A stretch of DNA of 64,000 nucleotides, taken from positions 181,474,001 to 181,538,000 of the forward strand of contig JBITNC010000001.1 in assembly GCA_050084985.1 (NCBI GenBank), given 5' to 3'. The stretch's first letter is position 1. The number at the start of each line of letters is the position of its first letter. Shown in pieces: positions 11,421-23,699 of this stretch. This stretch comes from Nageia nagi (Eukaryota > Pinophyta). The translations under genes were made by a program, and so were the position numbers. The notes below the pieces were generated by a model. The model was not told where the DNA came from. It did not search any database and worked only from the letters and a program-made list of their open reading frames with translations.

Positions 11421-12533
11421 TTCCTTAAAATGGAAAAGTATGTAGTTGCATTTTAGAGGAAACCCAAGACTATATTTGATCCAACCATTCTTAAGTTGTT
11501 GTTCAACCTAAGGAGCAAAACCTTAATCATAGTGTAGGAAAGGAGTTTGATGAATTCTTGCTATGGATTCTAAATGTATTGTACTTGGTATTTGATTTGA
11601 GAAATAAATAGCAAGGCTATTGTTGTTCTTGTATAGAGATTTTGAAAATAATTATTACTTCCTTTTTAGGATGATTGTATCAATGATGATTATTCTATGA
11701 AATTGGTATCTTTGGGTTTTATGAAAGGTTATTCCTTGAAAAGTTAAGTGTTATTATTTTATTAAATATTTGTTTATTAAATTAATTACCTTACATGAAT
11801 GTGATATTGATTCATATTTTATAATACTTACTTGATTTGAAAAGTTCACATTATATGATGATTCTTAGCATTACTTGATACTTTATGGATAATGATGTTG
11901 ATTGATTTCAAAATCTCATATTGTGTGCAAAATATTATGATGCTTAGGACCTAACTCCCTTGCCTATAGGTGTGAATAGAGATAGTGTAATATCTCTTAA
12001 AGGGGAATGCTTTATTCTTAAATCATGGGAGGTTATATTTTGTGGATACTTAAACCTAAGTGTAGACTTATCCAAAACTCTAAGTGTGATTATTAATTTA
12101 AGGGATGTTGATTTATATTCAAGTGATTTAGGCTAAGATAAATTGGAAAATACTTGTGGTTGAATGGACCTCAGAGTATTAAATTGCCTTGATATGATGA
12201 CAGTGGGAAATACATGTAAGTATATGGTACCATTAGGAAGTCACTATGGTAAGCCATGTAAAGTTATTTAATGGGTTAAGTTAAATAATAGGAAATGGTA
12301 TATAGACAATGATGAGTCTAGAATTGTGAACGAATTAGCTTGGAACAATACAAATAGTATTATGAATAATAATTTAGAAGATTCTCAAGCAACTTCCAAA
12401 CACATTTAGAATATATTGGATTTAATTACTTATTTTATTTACTTAAAAGGAAAAAATGTGTGCTGACCTCTCAAGTGTTATAGTGATGATCCTATATGCT
12501 TATGATGAAATAGGGTTATTATAATGAGTTAAC
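11421..12533. other. No gene recognised
   Basis: AT-rich DNA with no sustained frame, repeat or motif that I can name. Confidence 0.5.
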
Positions 12534-12690
<157 letters not shown>

Positions 12691-12925
12691 TATATGCTTG
12701 GTAGTGTATGCCTCTCATTTTTAGATTTCATTCCTTTCTCTTGGTTGATTCTACTACATGCAAGCCATTACATATCATAACCAAGGAAAAGATGGGGAAA
12801 TATACATCATCAAATCCTTGATGACTTGGATAGCTAAACTAGGGAAGTATAAATTTTTTCTTCTCTTTACCTTTACTTCCTTTGAAAGCATAATGTCATT
12901 TCAAAATTTAATTTCATTACACCTA

Positions 12926-12947
12926 CAAAGGGGGGGGGGGGGTATTT
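12926..12947 (+). other. Polypurine tract with a run of G
   Basis: An AAAGGGGGGGGGGGG tract followed by TATT directly precedes TGTTGACACC, a Tat-type LTR start. The PPT primes plus-strand DNA synthesis in LTR retrotransposons. It implies that an element's internal region lay to the left on the plus strand, though no pol is recognisable there. Confidence 0.6.
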
Positions 12948-13776
12948 GTTGACACCTAAAAGTGGTCCCCTTAACAAGGTCCCACTTAGGTGCAACTTTA
13001 CACACATATTTAATCACATTTTATCATATTTTAGCCATATTTTACCTTATTATCACATATTTTGTAGGTTGTGTTCTTATATTTTATGTTAGGTACACCA
13101 AAATGGTTTCAACCAATATTCAAGGGGTCAAATGGTGATATCACACATAATATAAATGTATCTCTAACCTAGGGAAAGCATATCAATATTACATCTCAAT
13201 AGTTAGTACCCTACACTTGGATGTTTCTAAAATGTCTTGTATTGAGATTGGAATCTTGTTATCATTTGAGTGAATATATATTATCCATTTTCATGATAAT
13301 ATGTTTAGTTTGACTTATTATCATCTCTATTATTATTCATCCTTATTGGTAAGTATCATTCCTTAAGAACATTAATGCTCATGCTGAGCTCTAAAAGATT
13401 ATCACTTGTATTAGTGTTTCTTCTATAGTTGGCCTTGGGGTTCATACAACAAGGTCACTACTCTTTGATAATTTCATCTATTGTATACTTAAATATGATG
13501 TGAGGAAGGACACATAGGTATTTATCTTTTAGTTTATTCCTTTCTCTTTAATGTGTGTATCTCATTTTACATCTTGACATCAATGTAATTCATTATTATG
13601 TTATTACACTTTTATATTCCCTTATTCATGTATGTTTAGTTGAGTAAATTAGCTTGGATAAATAATATAATAAATATTTATGTGTATTTAGTTAATTTAG
13701 ACTAAAAACCTAGGTGATACCAAAACACATCAATAATTGTAAAGATCTTCAAATAATCAATAATGCAAAGGTAAAA
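12948..13776 (+). repeat. Plus-strand LTR
   Basis: Begins TGTTGACACC right after a PPT. Its first 45 bp form an inverted repeat (CACCTAAAAGTGG ... CCCACTTAGGTG). The end is set by a degraded PBS-like TTTGGCATCTCC at 13,777, which resembles the plant Ty3 type TTTGGCGACTCC. A partner LTR is not in the window. A PPT on one side and a PBS on the other is what an LTR shared by two head-to-tail internal regions would show. Confidence 0.5.
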
Positions 13777-13809
13777 ATTTGGCATCTCCAACATAGGTAG
13801 CAGCAATGG

Positions 13810-14180
13810 TAAGTGTTGATAAAAATATATCTTCATCTAAAATTAATTTTGCTAAATTGAATGAAAATATTGATGATATTTTAAATTTTTTGTTAGATAA
13901 AGATATTATTTAACTTCCACCAATAGTTCAACATCATTTTCCAAATGGAGTTCCTAAAAATTATAGATTTGAAAATATTTACAATTATCATAGGACACCT
14001 AACAAATACTATACATGATCTTATTGATAAAAATGCTCTTTAGATTGACAATACTCTAAAATAAGAAGAGGATAATGTCTTCCCTCTTCATCTTGATAAT
14101 GGTCATTTTGGAATTTTCATATATCCTTTGCCAAGAGCAAACTAACTACCTAAAGGATGCATTAGAATGGAATGTACACC
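13810..14180 (+). pseudogene. Possible gag C-terminal scrap
   Basis: The plus frame reads FLLDKDII, LPPIVQHHFPNGVP, NYHRTPNK and then, after a shift, HDLIDKNAL. This order resembles the zinc-region end of Tat gag proteins (proline patch, a -YH- stretch, then LIDKG--). The Cys residues are not preserved and stops abound, so this is tentative. Confidence 0.35.
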
Positions 14181-14990
14181 AAATTATTTTAAATATTATT
14201 TTTCTAATAGATGAAGGCTAAAATATTACAAATAATCATTCATTAGGCACCAAATAACTATAGCAAGAAATAATAATAGTTGATTTCAATGAACATGGAA
14301 TGCTAACATTGTAAGAAAATACCAGTACACTATTCATGACATGTGTAAACTACCTAAAATAGTCCAATATTTATTCTTGCATCAACAAATTATATGTAGG
14401 ATCCTAAGGTCACCCATTTATGTTGCATCATTGGTTAAATTTAAAAATTCAAAAATTCACCATGTATTATAGTGTATTTTTATGTTATGTATTTTATATG
14501 TTAAATTATGTATCATCATCTTTTCATACATGTTTTAAATGATTATTGGGCCAATTTTCTTTAAAATTTCCATATATTTTCCTTCAAAATCCATACATTA
14601 TCAAAGTGTGGATTTTTGTTCTTAGAGCATCCATACTATGCATTTCCTAGACCATAAAAGGAAAAGAAAATGTAGTCAATTTTAATGTTATGCAACTAGT
14701 TGTTTTGTATATACATAGGTGTGTTTTTATTATGTTTATTAGAAAAAACTTGATGATTTGTAAATTTTTTATTTTCTTTTCAATTGTTGTAAAACTTGTA
14801 TTTTTAATTTATCTTTGTTATGATCATATTTATTTCTCTTAGTGATTAAAGTTATCACTCATTTAAATATCAATTAATAAAATATATATAGGAGAAAAAT
14901 TATAAAATATACATAAAATGTATATTCACATATAAGATTTGAATCAAACAAATAAACTATATATATATATGATACAATGATACAACATTG
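14181..14990. other. No gene recognised
   Basis: AT-rich stretch without a readable frame. Confidence 0.5.
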
Positions 14991-15484
14991 TGAGTGGCTC
15001 CCCCTATTGCTACTTCCAACACTCTCAACCCTATGACTCTTTCTAAGAGTACTATCACCAAATATAGACTAAGATCCTAAGATACCATTAGTTCTAATCC
15101 CATGCGTGGCCAAAAGATTCTTGGAATTCCCATACTTCTCCCTAAGTGGGCCTATCTCTCAATGTAACTTTTTATGTATCTCTACCTTATTGTATATGAA
15201 TGCCCAAGACTCATTCGAAGGAGGCATGTATAACCTCTCATGCATCCTCTTATTCTCTTATTCTAAAATAATAATTCAGACATCCCTATCAGCTAAGGTA
15301 TCCTCTACCTCACCCAAACTACCCTTAAGAGAAGTCAAATCCACCTCCATGGGTCTCATTCTCACTACCTTGGTCTATAACATCCTCAATCTCTCAACTT
15401 CATCCTTAAATTATATAAGACTAGCAATCTTCATCTCTAGGCCAGTCATCCTAGCTATCATATCATTTGGAAAAGTCCATAAAT
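14990..15484 (-). pseudogene. Coiled-coil protein fragment, family not recognised
   Basis: One minus-strand frame runs for about 490 bp, starting near PNDMIARMTGLEMKIASL at 15,480. It continues through FKDEVERLRML, EVDLTSLKGSLGEVEDTLAD and ENKRMHERLYMPPSNESW. Heptad-like spacing of Leu, Ile and Met suggests a coiled coil. It has about six in-frame stops, all of CAG>TAG, CAA>TAA or CGA>TGA type, and no visible frameshift. Element B is inserted exactly at its N-terminal edge (15,485). The matching flank beyond B, at 23,700-24,000, also holds an open minus frame. I do not know the protein. Confidence 0.45.
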
Positions 15485-16050
15485 TGTAGAACTCAAATAA
15501 TGCATAAATGGTAAATCAATGTACTATTTCTCTATAATTAATTATTGAAGCATATATGAGAAATATGGCATCAAATGAATAATGATAATTAATGTACCTT
15601 GATTGCAAATACCTAAACATGAAATAACAATAATCATTCACCAATCACCATGATGCATTCAAAGATATGCATACCATAAATGACCTAAGATAACATGTTA
15701 TCAGCTACATGGATTATGTATATCAATGAATGAAATAAAAGATATACAAAAGCAACATGAAGGGTTTAACATATCTATGAAGAGGTGGTTTTATAAAATA
15801 CTATTCTTGGTAGGATAGAGTGATCTTGCATTTATTAAAGTCTCTCTTGATATTTTTGATTCTTGGGATCATTACACCTTACATGGATTAGGGTATCTTT
15901 CTTGATATTTGACACTTTTTACATTACATAATGCCCCATTACATTTATTACATTACCTTGGGTATGTTTTAACCCTTGTTTACAATAAATATCCTTGATG
16001 CTATAAAATCAATTATTTAAATAATGATAATTCATTTTTATGCATCTACA
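15485..16050 (-). repeat. Element B 3' LTR
   Basis: Plus-strand start TGTAGAACTCAAATAATGC and end TGCATCTACA match the right copy along the whole length. It lacks an approximately 70-bp segment present in the right LTR after GGTATTTTTGAT. Confidence 0.9.
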
Positions 16051-16064
16051 TTTTTCCCCTCTTT
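16051..16064 (-). other. Element B polypurine tract
   Basis: On the minus strand AAAGAGGGGAAAAA sits immediately before the TGTAGATGCA LTR start, the expected place for plus-strand priming. Confidence 0.8.
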
Positions 16065-16559
16065 GGAGGTGTGATTGAATAAATGAAATTACATGTCCAA
16101 AGAAGAAGTACATAAGAAAATTTTAAGAACTTTGAACTCTTTATTTTATTGCTACTTAATGATGATGCTAATGGTGAGGGTCCTTTGTTTCCCCTTTTTT
16201 GCTTGGTTATCCCAAGAAAGCTCCATGAGTGTTGTAGCCAAGACAAAATCTAAAGAACTATGTATCTTTTCCCCTTGTGATTCCTCTGTAATGGAAGGAA
16301 GTCTGCTAGTAAATAGTCTTATGGTTCCATATCCAATCTCTAAAATGAAAGATATTATTTTGCCCCTTACACTATTCAACCATGGATCTAGTCATTTCAT
16401 TATTTTTGGTACTCAAAAAATTGATGCTCTCATGTCCATACCTTGAAATAAAATAAGTCACTTTATTTGTAATGATATGCATGAGTTCTTTGCATTCTTT
16501 TCTCTTCTTTGTGATGTAGATGTCTGTAGAGAGGTGTTAGCTATACCTTGCATAAAAAT

Positions 16560-16922
16560 GATTTGGATACACAATGAGTTGAAAATTCCATTGATGATGA
16601 GTTAATGTCAACAATATAATTATGATTACATCATCAATTTATCTATTAAGTGAGTGACCTCTCACTAGTCGTATCGTTGGCCATCGGTATTCATACATTT
16701 TATGTCTATAACTTGAATATATTATGCTTTGTATGGTTCAAAGAAAATACCATATGAATACATAGCAAGTTGCATTATCCATTATAGATGAGCCAATATC
16801 AACATCTTGCTCATGGCTACATCATTAGTTTATCTTATAAGTGAGTGAATTCTCACTAGCCATATCATTGGCCATTGATGACCTAGCATTTTATGTTCAT
16901 GGTTTGCAGACATTATACTATC

Positions 16923-16994
<72 letters not shown>
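16560..16994. repeat. 190-bp direct duplication ending in an (AT)n microsatellite
   Basis: Two copies about 190 bp apart share AGTGAGTGA..TCTCACTAG..TATC.TTGGCCAT (16,649 and 16,839). CG dinucleotides in the first copy (GTCGTATCGTTGG) appear as CA or TG in the second (GCCATATCATTGG). A 68-bp TA run closes the region at 16,927-16,994. It lies in the 3' untranslated part of element B. Confidence 0.7.
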
Positions 16995-16999
<5 letters not shown>

Positions 17000-17146
17000 G
17001 AAATCCACATAGTTAAAGGTGCATATATATTAATATACATTTATGTAAAAATAGTATAGTACAATGAAAAATTGAAAATAAAAGTCTATGATACAAGTAA
17101 CTTATGTAAAATTTCTTATGTTTTGCAAGGTATTAAGCCATTATCT

Positions 17147-18290
17147 TTATGTAAAGAAGTAATTGAGATGGGTGGCATTGAATATATTTGGTTCTTCTTT
17201 TCTATCCATGGAGGAGATTTTATAGGTTCTTGATCTTGTTGGTCCCACTACAACAAATGGAACCAACCAATTTGATTCAAATTTCCCTTTAACCTCATCA
17301 TTTATAGATGTCTTATTTATGTTCTCCTTAATTGCTAATTCTCCCACTTCAAACTATTTTGCCTTTATCTTCTTTCCAAATGGTATTTTCATTTTTGCAT
17401 GATATACCTTTTGATGTTCAATTACTCTCAATATCTTCTTATCTAGTGACTCTTTTTATTACAACCTATCTTTTCTTGCATCCTCATCCACTATATCTCC
17501 TTGTAATGAAATATTTAGGGAAGGGAGTTCTAATTCCAATGGAACCATAGCTCCATATCTATACACCAATGAGAATAGTGTTTCCCTAATGGTTATTCTA
17601 ATACTTATCCTATGTGCCCATAGTGCATATGGTAGTTGCTCATTCTAATTCCTTTTATATCTATCCCAAATCTTTAAAAAATGCTCTTGATGGTCTTATT
17701 AGTAGCTTCATATTCATCATTACCTCAAGGAAACTAAACTGATGAAAATGTTTCACAATATGAAACTTTTTACAAAATGTTTCCATGTATTTATCTTTAA
17801 AGTTATTTTCCATAATAAACCTTTGTGGCACACCAAATCTTGTAATGATATTTTAAAATAGGAATGCAATGATCTTGTCTTGGGTGAATGATTTCATAGG
17901 AATAACTTCAACCCATTTTGTAGTGAATTTTGTGGTTGTAATGACAAATTTGTTACCTTCCCTTGAGTGAGGATTGATAATTCCTATTAAATCATGCCCT
18001 AAGTAGCAAATGGCCATGGTGATATAGTTGAATTTAACTCTTGAGTGGGTTGTTTTTCCATATTAGCATGCTTTTGATATTGTAAAAAAATCTTCACTTG
18101 AGCTTTACAACCTTCCTCCATTGTGGGAAAATAATAACCAATACATAAAAGCTTAGCATACAATGCCTTTGAATGAAAGTGACCTCCACATAAACCATCA
18201 TGAGCTTGTTCTAATGTTGTAGCTATATCATGTTATGTTATACATTGTAATAAAGCACCATCAAATGACATTCTATTAAACACTTCACTA
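17147..18290 (-). pseudogene. Element B integrase
   Basis: The N-terminal zinc module reads HDGLCGGHFHSKA, then YYFPTMEEG and a degraded Cys pair (FLQYQKHAN) near 18,050-18,190. The C-terminal part at 17,147-17,347 has KFESNWLVPFVV and HLNYFF, the usual end of Tat/Athila-type integrases. The core is broken by stops, and the DDE residues are not all traceable. Confidence 0.75.
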
Positions 18291-18401
18291 ATGATAACAT
18301 ACGTAATAGCAATCCTTTTTCAATCTAACCTTTACATTTCTATCAAAATCATCAAGAATTATTTGATACTTCAAATAATTGTAATTGTCAAAATACCAAT
18401 T

Positions 18402-18780
18402 CTAAAAATCATTCTCCTCAATAATAAAATAAGCATGAATTTCATTCATATATTTAATATAATAGGTTGTACTGAGCTTATGTATTTTCAATATAATCTC
18501 TTCATCTTCAATTTCAATTGGTGCAAGAGAAGGTGCACTTGCCATGGCATCTACATACCTATTATTATTTTGTGGTGTAATTTTAATAGTACATCTATCA
18601 AAATGATCTAATAAATCATTAACCACAACCTTATAGGGCCTTAATTTCTCATATTTTATATTAAAAATATCATGTACTTGGTTAATTACAAGCTAGGAAT
18701 CACCATAAATATCTAAATCTTTAATTCTCAATGTAACAACTATGTTCAAACCTAATATTAGGTATCAACATCTCATCAAA
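18402..18780 (-). pseudogene. Element B archaeal-type RNase H
   Basis: The frame shows IYGDS*LVINQVHDIF, KYEKLRPYKVVVNDLLDHF and NNRYVDAMASAPSL, the third and fourth catalytic blocks of aRH. The first two blocks, expected near 18,800-18,950, are not readable. It lies between RNase H and integrase, the standard Tat arrangement. Confidence 0.7.
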
Positions 18781-18960
18781 ATCATGTCACTCATGGCCTT
18801 CTGATAGTTCTACATGTTGCTAATGGCATGGATCATCCTCATATTCATCTAGAAATTCTTCATTGAGAATTGCATCATCATTATGAGGGAACTCAAATAT
18901 CAAATTTGCAATGGCCTACCCTTTTATAAACTTCTATTTTACTATATTTATATCAAACTT

Positions 18961-19452
18961 CTACAATAGTATTATCCATTTTGCTACCCTTATTGATAAA
19001 TGTGACTTTGCCACAATATATTTCAATGGATTAATATGGATAACAACAAATGTAGTATAATAAAATAGATAACGTCTTAACTTTTTAGTAGCAAATACAA
19101 TTCCATAACAAAGTTTTTTCATTGAGGTATATCTAGTTTCATAATCAATAAGATTTTTACCAAGGTAATAGATTTCTCTTTCTTTATTTTCTTTTTCCTT
19201 TTGGCACAATGTTGCCCCCAAGGCATACAATGTAGTTGAGATATACAAATAGGTGGGTTTGGAAAAATTTATAGGCACTAGGATAGGAGGATTGAGCAAA
19301 TAGTGTTTGATATCCTTAAAATATTTTTGGTATTTTTCATCCCATACAAACTTAACATCCTTTTTCAAAAGGTGAGTGAAAGGTATACACTTATCTCCAA
19401 GTTGGGAAATGAACCTTCTTGCTAAATTATTTTTTTCTTGGAGACTCCCCAA
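18961..19452 (-). pseudogene. Element B RNase H and RT thumb
   Basis: An open 163-codon stretch begins with a thumb segment (NLARRFISQLGDKCIPFTHLL) and continues into RNase H (KYFKDIKHYLLNPPIL, YLYISTTLYALGATL, IYYLGKNLIDYETRY, LCYGIVFATKKLRRY). The native catalytic Asp position reads YIS, so it looks degenerate, as also in C. Confidence 0.85.
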
Positions 19453-20150
19453 TTACTTTAGATTCTTTAGGGGAGGCATGCTAGTGATGGCTTTCACTTT
19501 TTTGGGATCTACTTTAATTCCTCTTATAGATACTATGAAACTAAGCAACTTTCCAAAAGTAACATGAAAAGCACATTTTTTGAGGTTTAATTCTAAATTT
19601 GTACCTTTTTCAAAATTTGGAAGACCTCCTTAAGCATCTCTAAATGGTTTTGGCCTTATTTTGATTTCATTGAGATGTCATCAATATATATCTCAACTAA
19701 TTTATGAATGTGCTCATGAAATATTAAAACCATAGACACCTTCATTTTGCATTTCAAAAGGCATAACCTTGAAATAGAAATTTCCCCATGGAGTGATAAA
19801 AGCAATCTTATGTTTGTCATATAAATTGATTAATATTTGATTATAAATATAAAAACTAACCATGAAACATAATGTATCAAAACTAGCTATGCTATCCATA
19901 ATCATATCAATATTAGGTAATGGAAAATCATCTTTAGGGAAAACATCATTAATATCTCGAAAGTTAGTGCAAACCCTTATTTCCCCAGTTGGCTTTGTGA
20001 TAGGAACAATGTTATCCATCCATTAAGAATAATCAATTGGTATAATAATTCCATCATTCTATTTCTTTTTTGACTAATAAAGCTTTTGAAAGATGCATTT
20101 TTCTTGGCTTTTACTTGTTTGGCTTAGCCCCCTTTTTAAGTGGTAATTTA
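19453..20150 (-). pseudogene. Element B reverse transcriptase
   Basis: Reads MDNIVPITKPTGEIRVCTNFRDIN, FPLPNIDMIMD, IAFITPWGNFYFKVMPFEMQN and, after a frame break, the catalytic IYIDD near 19,685. Then follow LNLKKCAF and IKVDPKKVKAI. The palm motifs are unmistakable. It carries stops and a frameshift near 19,714. Confidence 0.85.
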
Positions 20151-21049
20151 TGCATAATAAATAAAGGATTTAAACTAGGCATATCATCATAAGACCAAGC
20201 AAAAAAATTATGATATTCAATTATTTTATTTTTGTACCTTTCCTTTTGTGGTGTAGGAAGGGATACTCCAATTTAAACCAATTTTTGCTCATTTGTAGTT
20301 CCAATATTGACATTCATCAATTCTTTAGCTAGAAAGGTAAGCTCATATTTATTTTGCAATATAGAAGGTAATTCCTCTAATCCTTATATGTTATCTATAA
20401 TATTTAGGCAACTCTGAATGTGGCCCCAAGTATTCTAAAATATCATCATCAATGCTAAAGTAATCAATTCTAAAGGTATAGTATTATCAATCCATAAATC
20501 TCTATCAATATCATCAAATAATTCAATCAAATTACATTCTTTCATAAAGTTGATAGGTCCTAATGCTTGTTTAGTATTTTTATCACTATCCAATCCATTT
20601 TTAGTCATTTGTACTTTTGAATTATCAAGAAATTAAGGCATTCCTTGCTCATACTTTCTTAATCCTCCCCCTTTGTAATTGGAATTTTCAATCATATATT
20701 TATGAATAAAAATGAGATGGAAAGAGTTTACCCCTTTCAGTAGTCATTCATATTTTTGTTGATTTATCAATAATAGGTGATACAATCATGATGGAGCAAG
20801 ATCCTTCCTTATCTCCACTATTTCCATGCCATTAATGGTCTTATAGTAGGATAACATGTCACTAGTAGCCCTCCACAAATAGAATTTTGGGTCAACCTAA
20901 ATATTTAACAGATGCAAATAGATACACATTCTCAATTTTGTATGTACACATTCTTATTTCTATAATATGAGTCTATTTTTTTGCATTTTCCCTAGTGCAT
21001 TTTGTTCCAAGGGCTTAATCTCATATCTTGCACAAGTCATTGTAAATTC

Positions 21050-21480
21050 CACAAAATTTGATATAATACAAAAATTATATGGTTTTGGATCACCAAGCAC
21101 TATATGGACCTCACCTTGATATTCAAATTTTAGTCTTGCATATACTATTAAGGGGATTGAATCCATATCATGAAGCCAAGGCCTTCCTAATAATAAATTA
21201 TATGATAATTTGGAATCAAAAACCTAAAACTTAGCTACAATTATCCTTACTCCTATAGTTACCATAATTATGGTTATCCCAACTAATTTATTAGATGAGA
21301 TATCATATGCCCTAATCCTGAATGTAGGTTCTTTTAATAGAGGGATTTCTACATCTTTTTCTTTGAGTTGGATCAAAAACTTATGGGAACACACATTAAT
21401 AGCTAATCCATTATTTGCTAATATTATTTTAATTTCCCTTCCATTAATCAGAGGTGTAATATATAAAGCTAAAAATTCAT
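21050..21480 (-). pseudogene. Element B protease
   Basis: The frame contains REIKIILANNGLAINVCSHKF near 21,390-21,450, matching a D-x-G-S-A-x-N-(V/I) active site in which the Asp is now Asn. LLLGRPWLHDMDSIPL and HIVLGDPKPY follow, the conserved LGRPW tail of Tat proteases. One stop lies between them. Confidence 0.75.
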
Positions 21481-21899
21481 AAAGAAATTCTTTGTTAAGC
21501 TTTTAAGATTTGTAAAAAGAAATAACATCACATTCCTTGATAGCTCTAAGCTTTTTAGAAAATATAATAGTATATATATTTGTAGTAACTACCTCCTTTT
21601 TGAATAAAGTATATAATATCTCTCTATGTGTTTTAGATGTGGATATAAGATCATATAAAGTAATCTTTCTAGGAGTAGGTTTTAATTGCTCAATTATACT
21701 ATATGCTTTAGATAAGGTGGGATACTTACTTGCTTTCTAGTGACTAAATTAGGAGCATGCCTTAGATGCCCTCTTCTTAACCCAATGTAATCCTCTTTAT
21801 CTATAGAGACTACATTCACTGTATGCACTGGATTTGTATCAACTTGATCAATATGATATTTTCCTATAGTAATAATATCAAATATGTCTACCTCCAAGG

Positions 21900-22950
21900 C
21901 TTTACAAAAATTTGTAGCATGACCCTACCTTTGATGATATGTGCAATAAGCATATGATTTCCCCATAGGAATATTATCATCCTATGCTCATTTTTCTAAT
22001 GGTTGCAATAATCCCCTTTTCATTAAATCCCTCATGATAAATCTTGTTTCAATTGGAAAAGTGTACCTCATGTCTTTTGTAGTTACAAATCTTTACAATT
22101 TTGGTGGAGATGGAGCTCTATTAGCCATATGTACTATTTTTTATTCCTTTTTAGCATATGTCCTTCTATTATTTTTATGGAAAGGGTTAGGGGCATACTT
22201 AATCTTCCCTAATTCAAGTAAAACTTTTCTTTTTGTAATAATTCTTGTATCAATACTCCAAATCCCATATTTTTATTACTAGGAGTATGTAAATTGATAA
22301 TTAGCAAGATAGAATCTCTAAATATAGCACAAATTTCATTTTCATCTAATTTGTTTTGAATAGATTTCCATGCCTTTTTAAACTATGGAATGTAATTTTT
22401 TAGGGTTTCATTACTCTCTTATCTCATTACACATAACTCTATTATAGTACTTTGGTCTTTGATGTTGTGTTTATATTATCCCATGAGTGCTTTGACAAAT
22501 GACTTGAAAGAATCAATTGAACCTCTAGTAAAATTATAAAACCACTTACTATTGTCACCTTTTAGACTCCTTGGGAAGAACTTTTCCATCAACCTCTCCT
22601 CCAACCCTAATTTAATAAACATTCCTCTTGAAATCTGATAAGATGTTATTTTGGGTCTTGTTCACTAGTAAACATCTTGAACTTAGGGGCCTTGTTCTCG
22701 AGTGGTAGGGGAAAATTATGGATCTCATTAGATAAGGGTGAAATGAATACACCATCATAGTCTTCTTCACTTTGTTGTGGTCTCTTGCTATTCTTAATAT
22801 TAGTAAGTCATGCAACTATGATGTGGTCTAGCACTATTGATGACCTACCTAAATTATTGAATGACTGCATTTTCTTTTCCATATTTTCTATTCTTCTAAA
22901 AACTTCCTTCATAAATTGTTTCATTTTTAAATCATTGATGACCCAAAAAT
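21900..22950 (-). pseudogene. Element B gag remnant (weak)
   Basis: Expected position of gag between protease and the 5' LTR. The minus strand shows scattered gag-like words, including FFPRSLKGDNSKWFYNF near 22,530-22,580, but no continuous frame. Called by position and these words only. Confidence 0.45.
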
Positions 22951-23046
22951 AGCTAAAAATACCACTAATGGTGTAGATCCATTATATAATTCTTATGAGA
23001 TCTTGATAGAATGGAAATACAAATTGAACAAATGGGTTTACCAAAA

Positions 23047-23680
23047 TGTAGGACTCAAATAGTGCATAAATGGTAAATTGATGTACTATTTATATACAAT
23101 TAATTATTGAATCATATATGAGAAATATGGCATAAAATGAGTAATGATAATCAATGTATCTTCATCATAATCACATGAATATGAAATAATAATAATCATT
23201 CACCAATCATCATGATGTATTCAAAGAGATTCACGCTACCATTGACCTAAGAAAACATGTCATTATCTATGTGGATTAAGTAGATTGATGAATAAAATGA
23301 AAGGTATATGAAAGTTACATGAAGGGTTTAACATATCTATGTAGATATGGTGTTACAAAATACTATTGTTGGTAGGATATAGTGATGTTGGATTTGTTAA
23401 AGTCTCTCTTGGTATTTTTGATGCCCTTGCATGATGTCCCTTGTATTTCCTTTGATGTGTTGATATAGCAACGTATTGGACTTATTTTCTTCTTAGGATC
23501 ATTGCACCTTACATGGATTAGGGTATCTTTCTTGATATTTGACACCTTTTATATTACACAATGGCCCATTACATTTATTACATTACCTTGGGTATGTTTT
23601 AACCTATTTTTACAATAAATATCCTTAATGCTATAAAATAAATTATTTAAATAACAATAATTCATTTTTAATCATCTACA
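23047..23680 (-). repeat. Element B 5' LTR
   Basis: Plus-strand TGTAGGACTCAAATAGTGC to ATCATCTACA, pairing with 15,485-16,050. It is longer by an approximately 70-bp insert (starting TGCCCTTGCATGATG). The adjacent sequence on the inner side, TTTTGGTAAACCCATT on the minus strand, is where a PBS should be but is too degraded to assign. Confidence 0.9.
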
Positions 23681-23699
23681 AAAATGATGTTAGTTCAAA

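Larger units (their letters stand above)
15485..23680 (-). mobile_element. Element B: Tat-lineage Ty3/gypsy, complete but decayed
   Basis: Two related LTRs (15,485-16,050 and 23,047-23,680) enclose, on the minus strand, gag, protease, RT, RNase H, archaeal-type RNase H and integrase in the canonical Tat order. A polypurine tract lies inside the left LTR. Flanks TAAAT and AAAAT are a one-mismatch candidate for a 5-bp target duplication. Many stops and frame changes mean that it is inactive and older than element C. Confidence 0.85.

Noticed and set aside
16841-17059. Plus-strand 72-codon ORF
   Set aside because: Its middle is the TA microsatellite at 16,927-16,994, and it runs antisense to element B.
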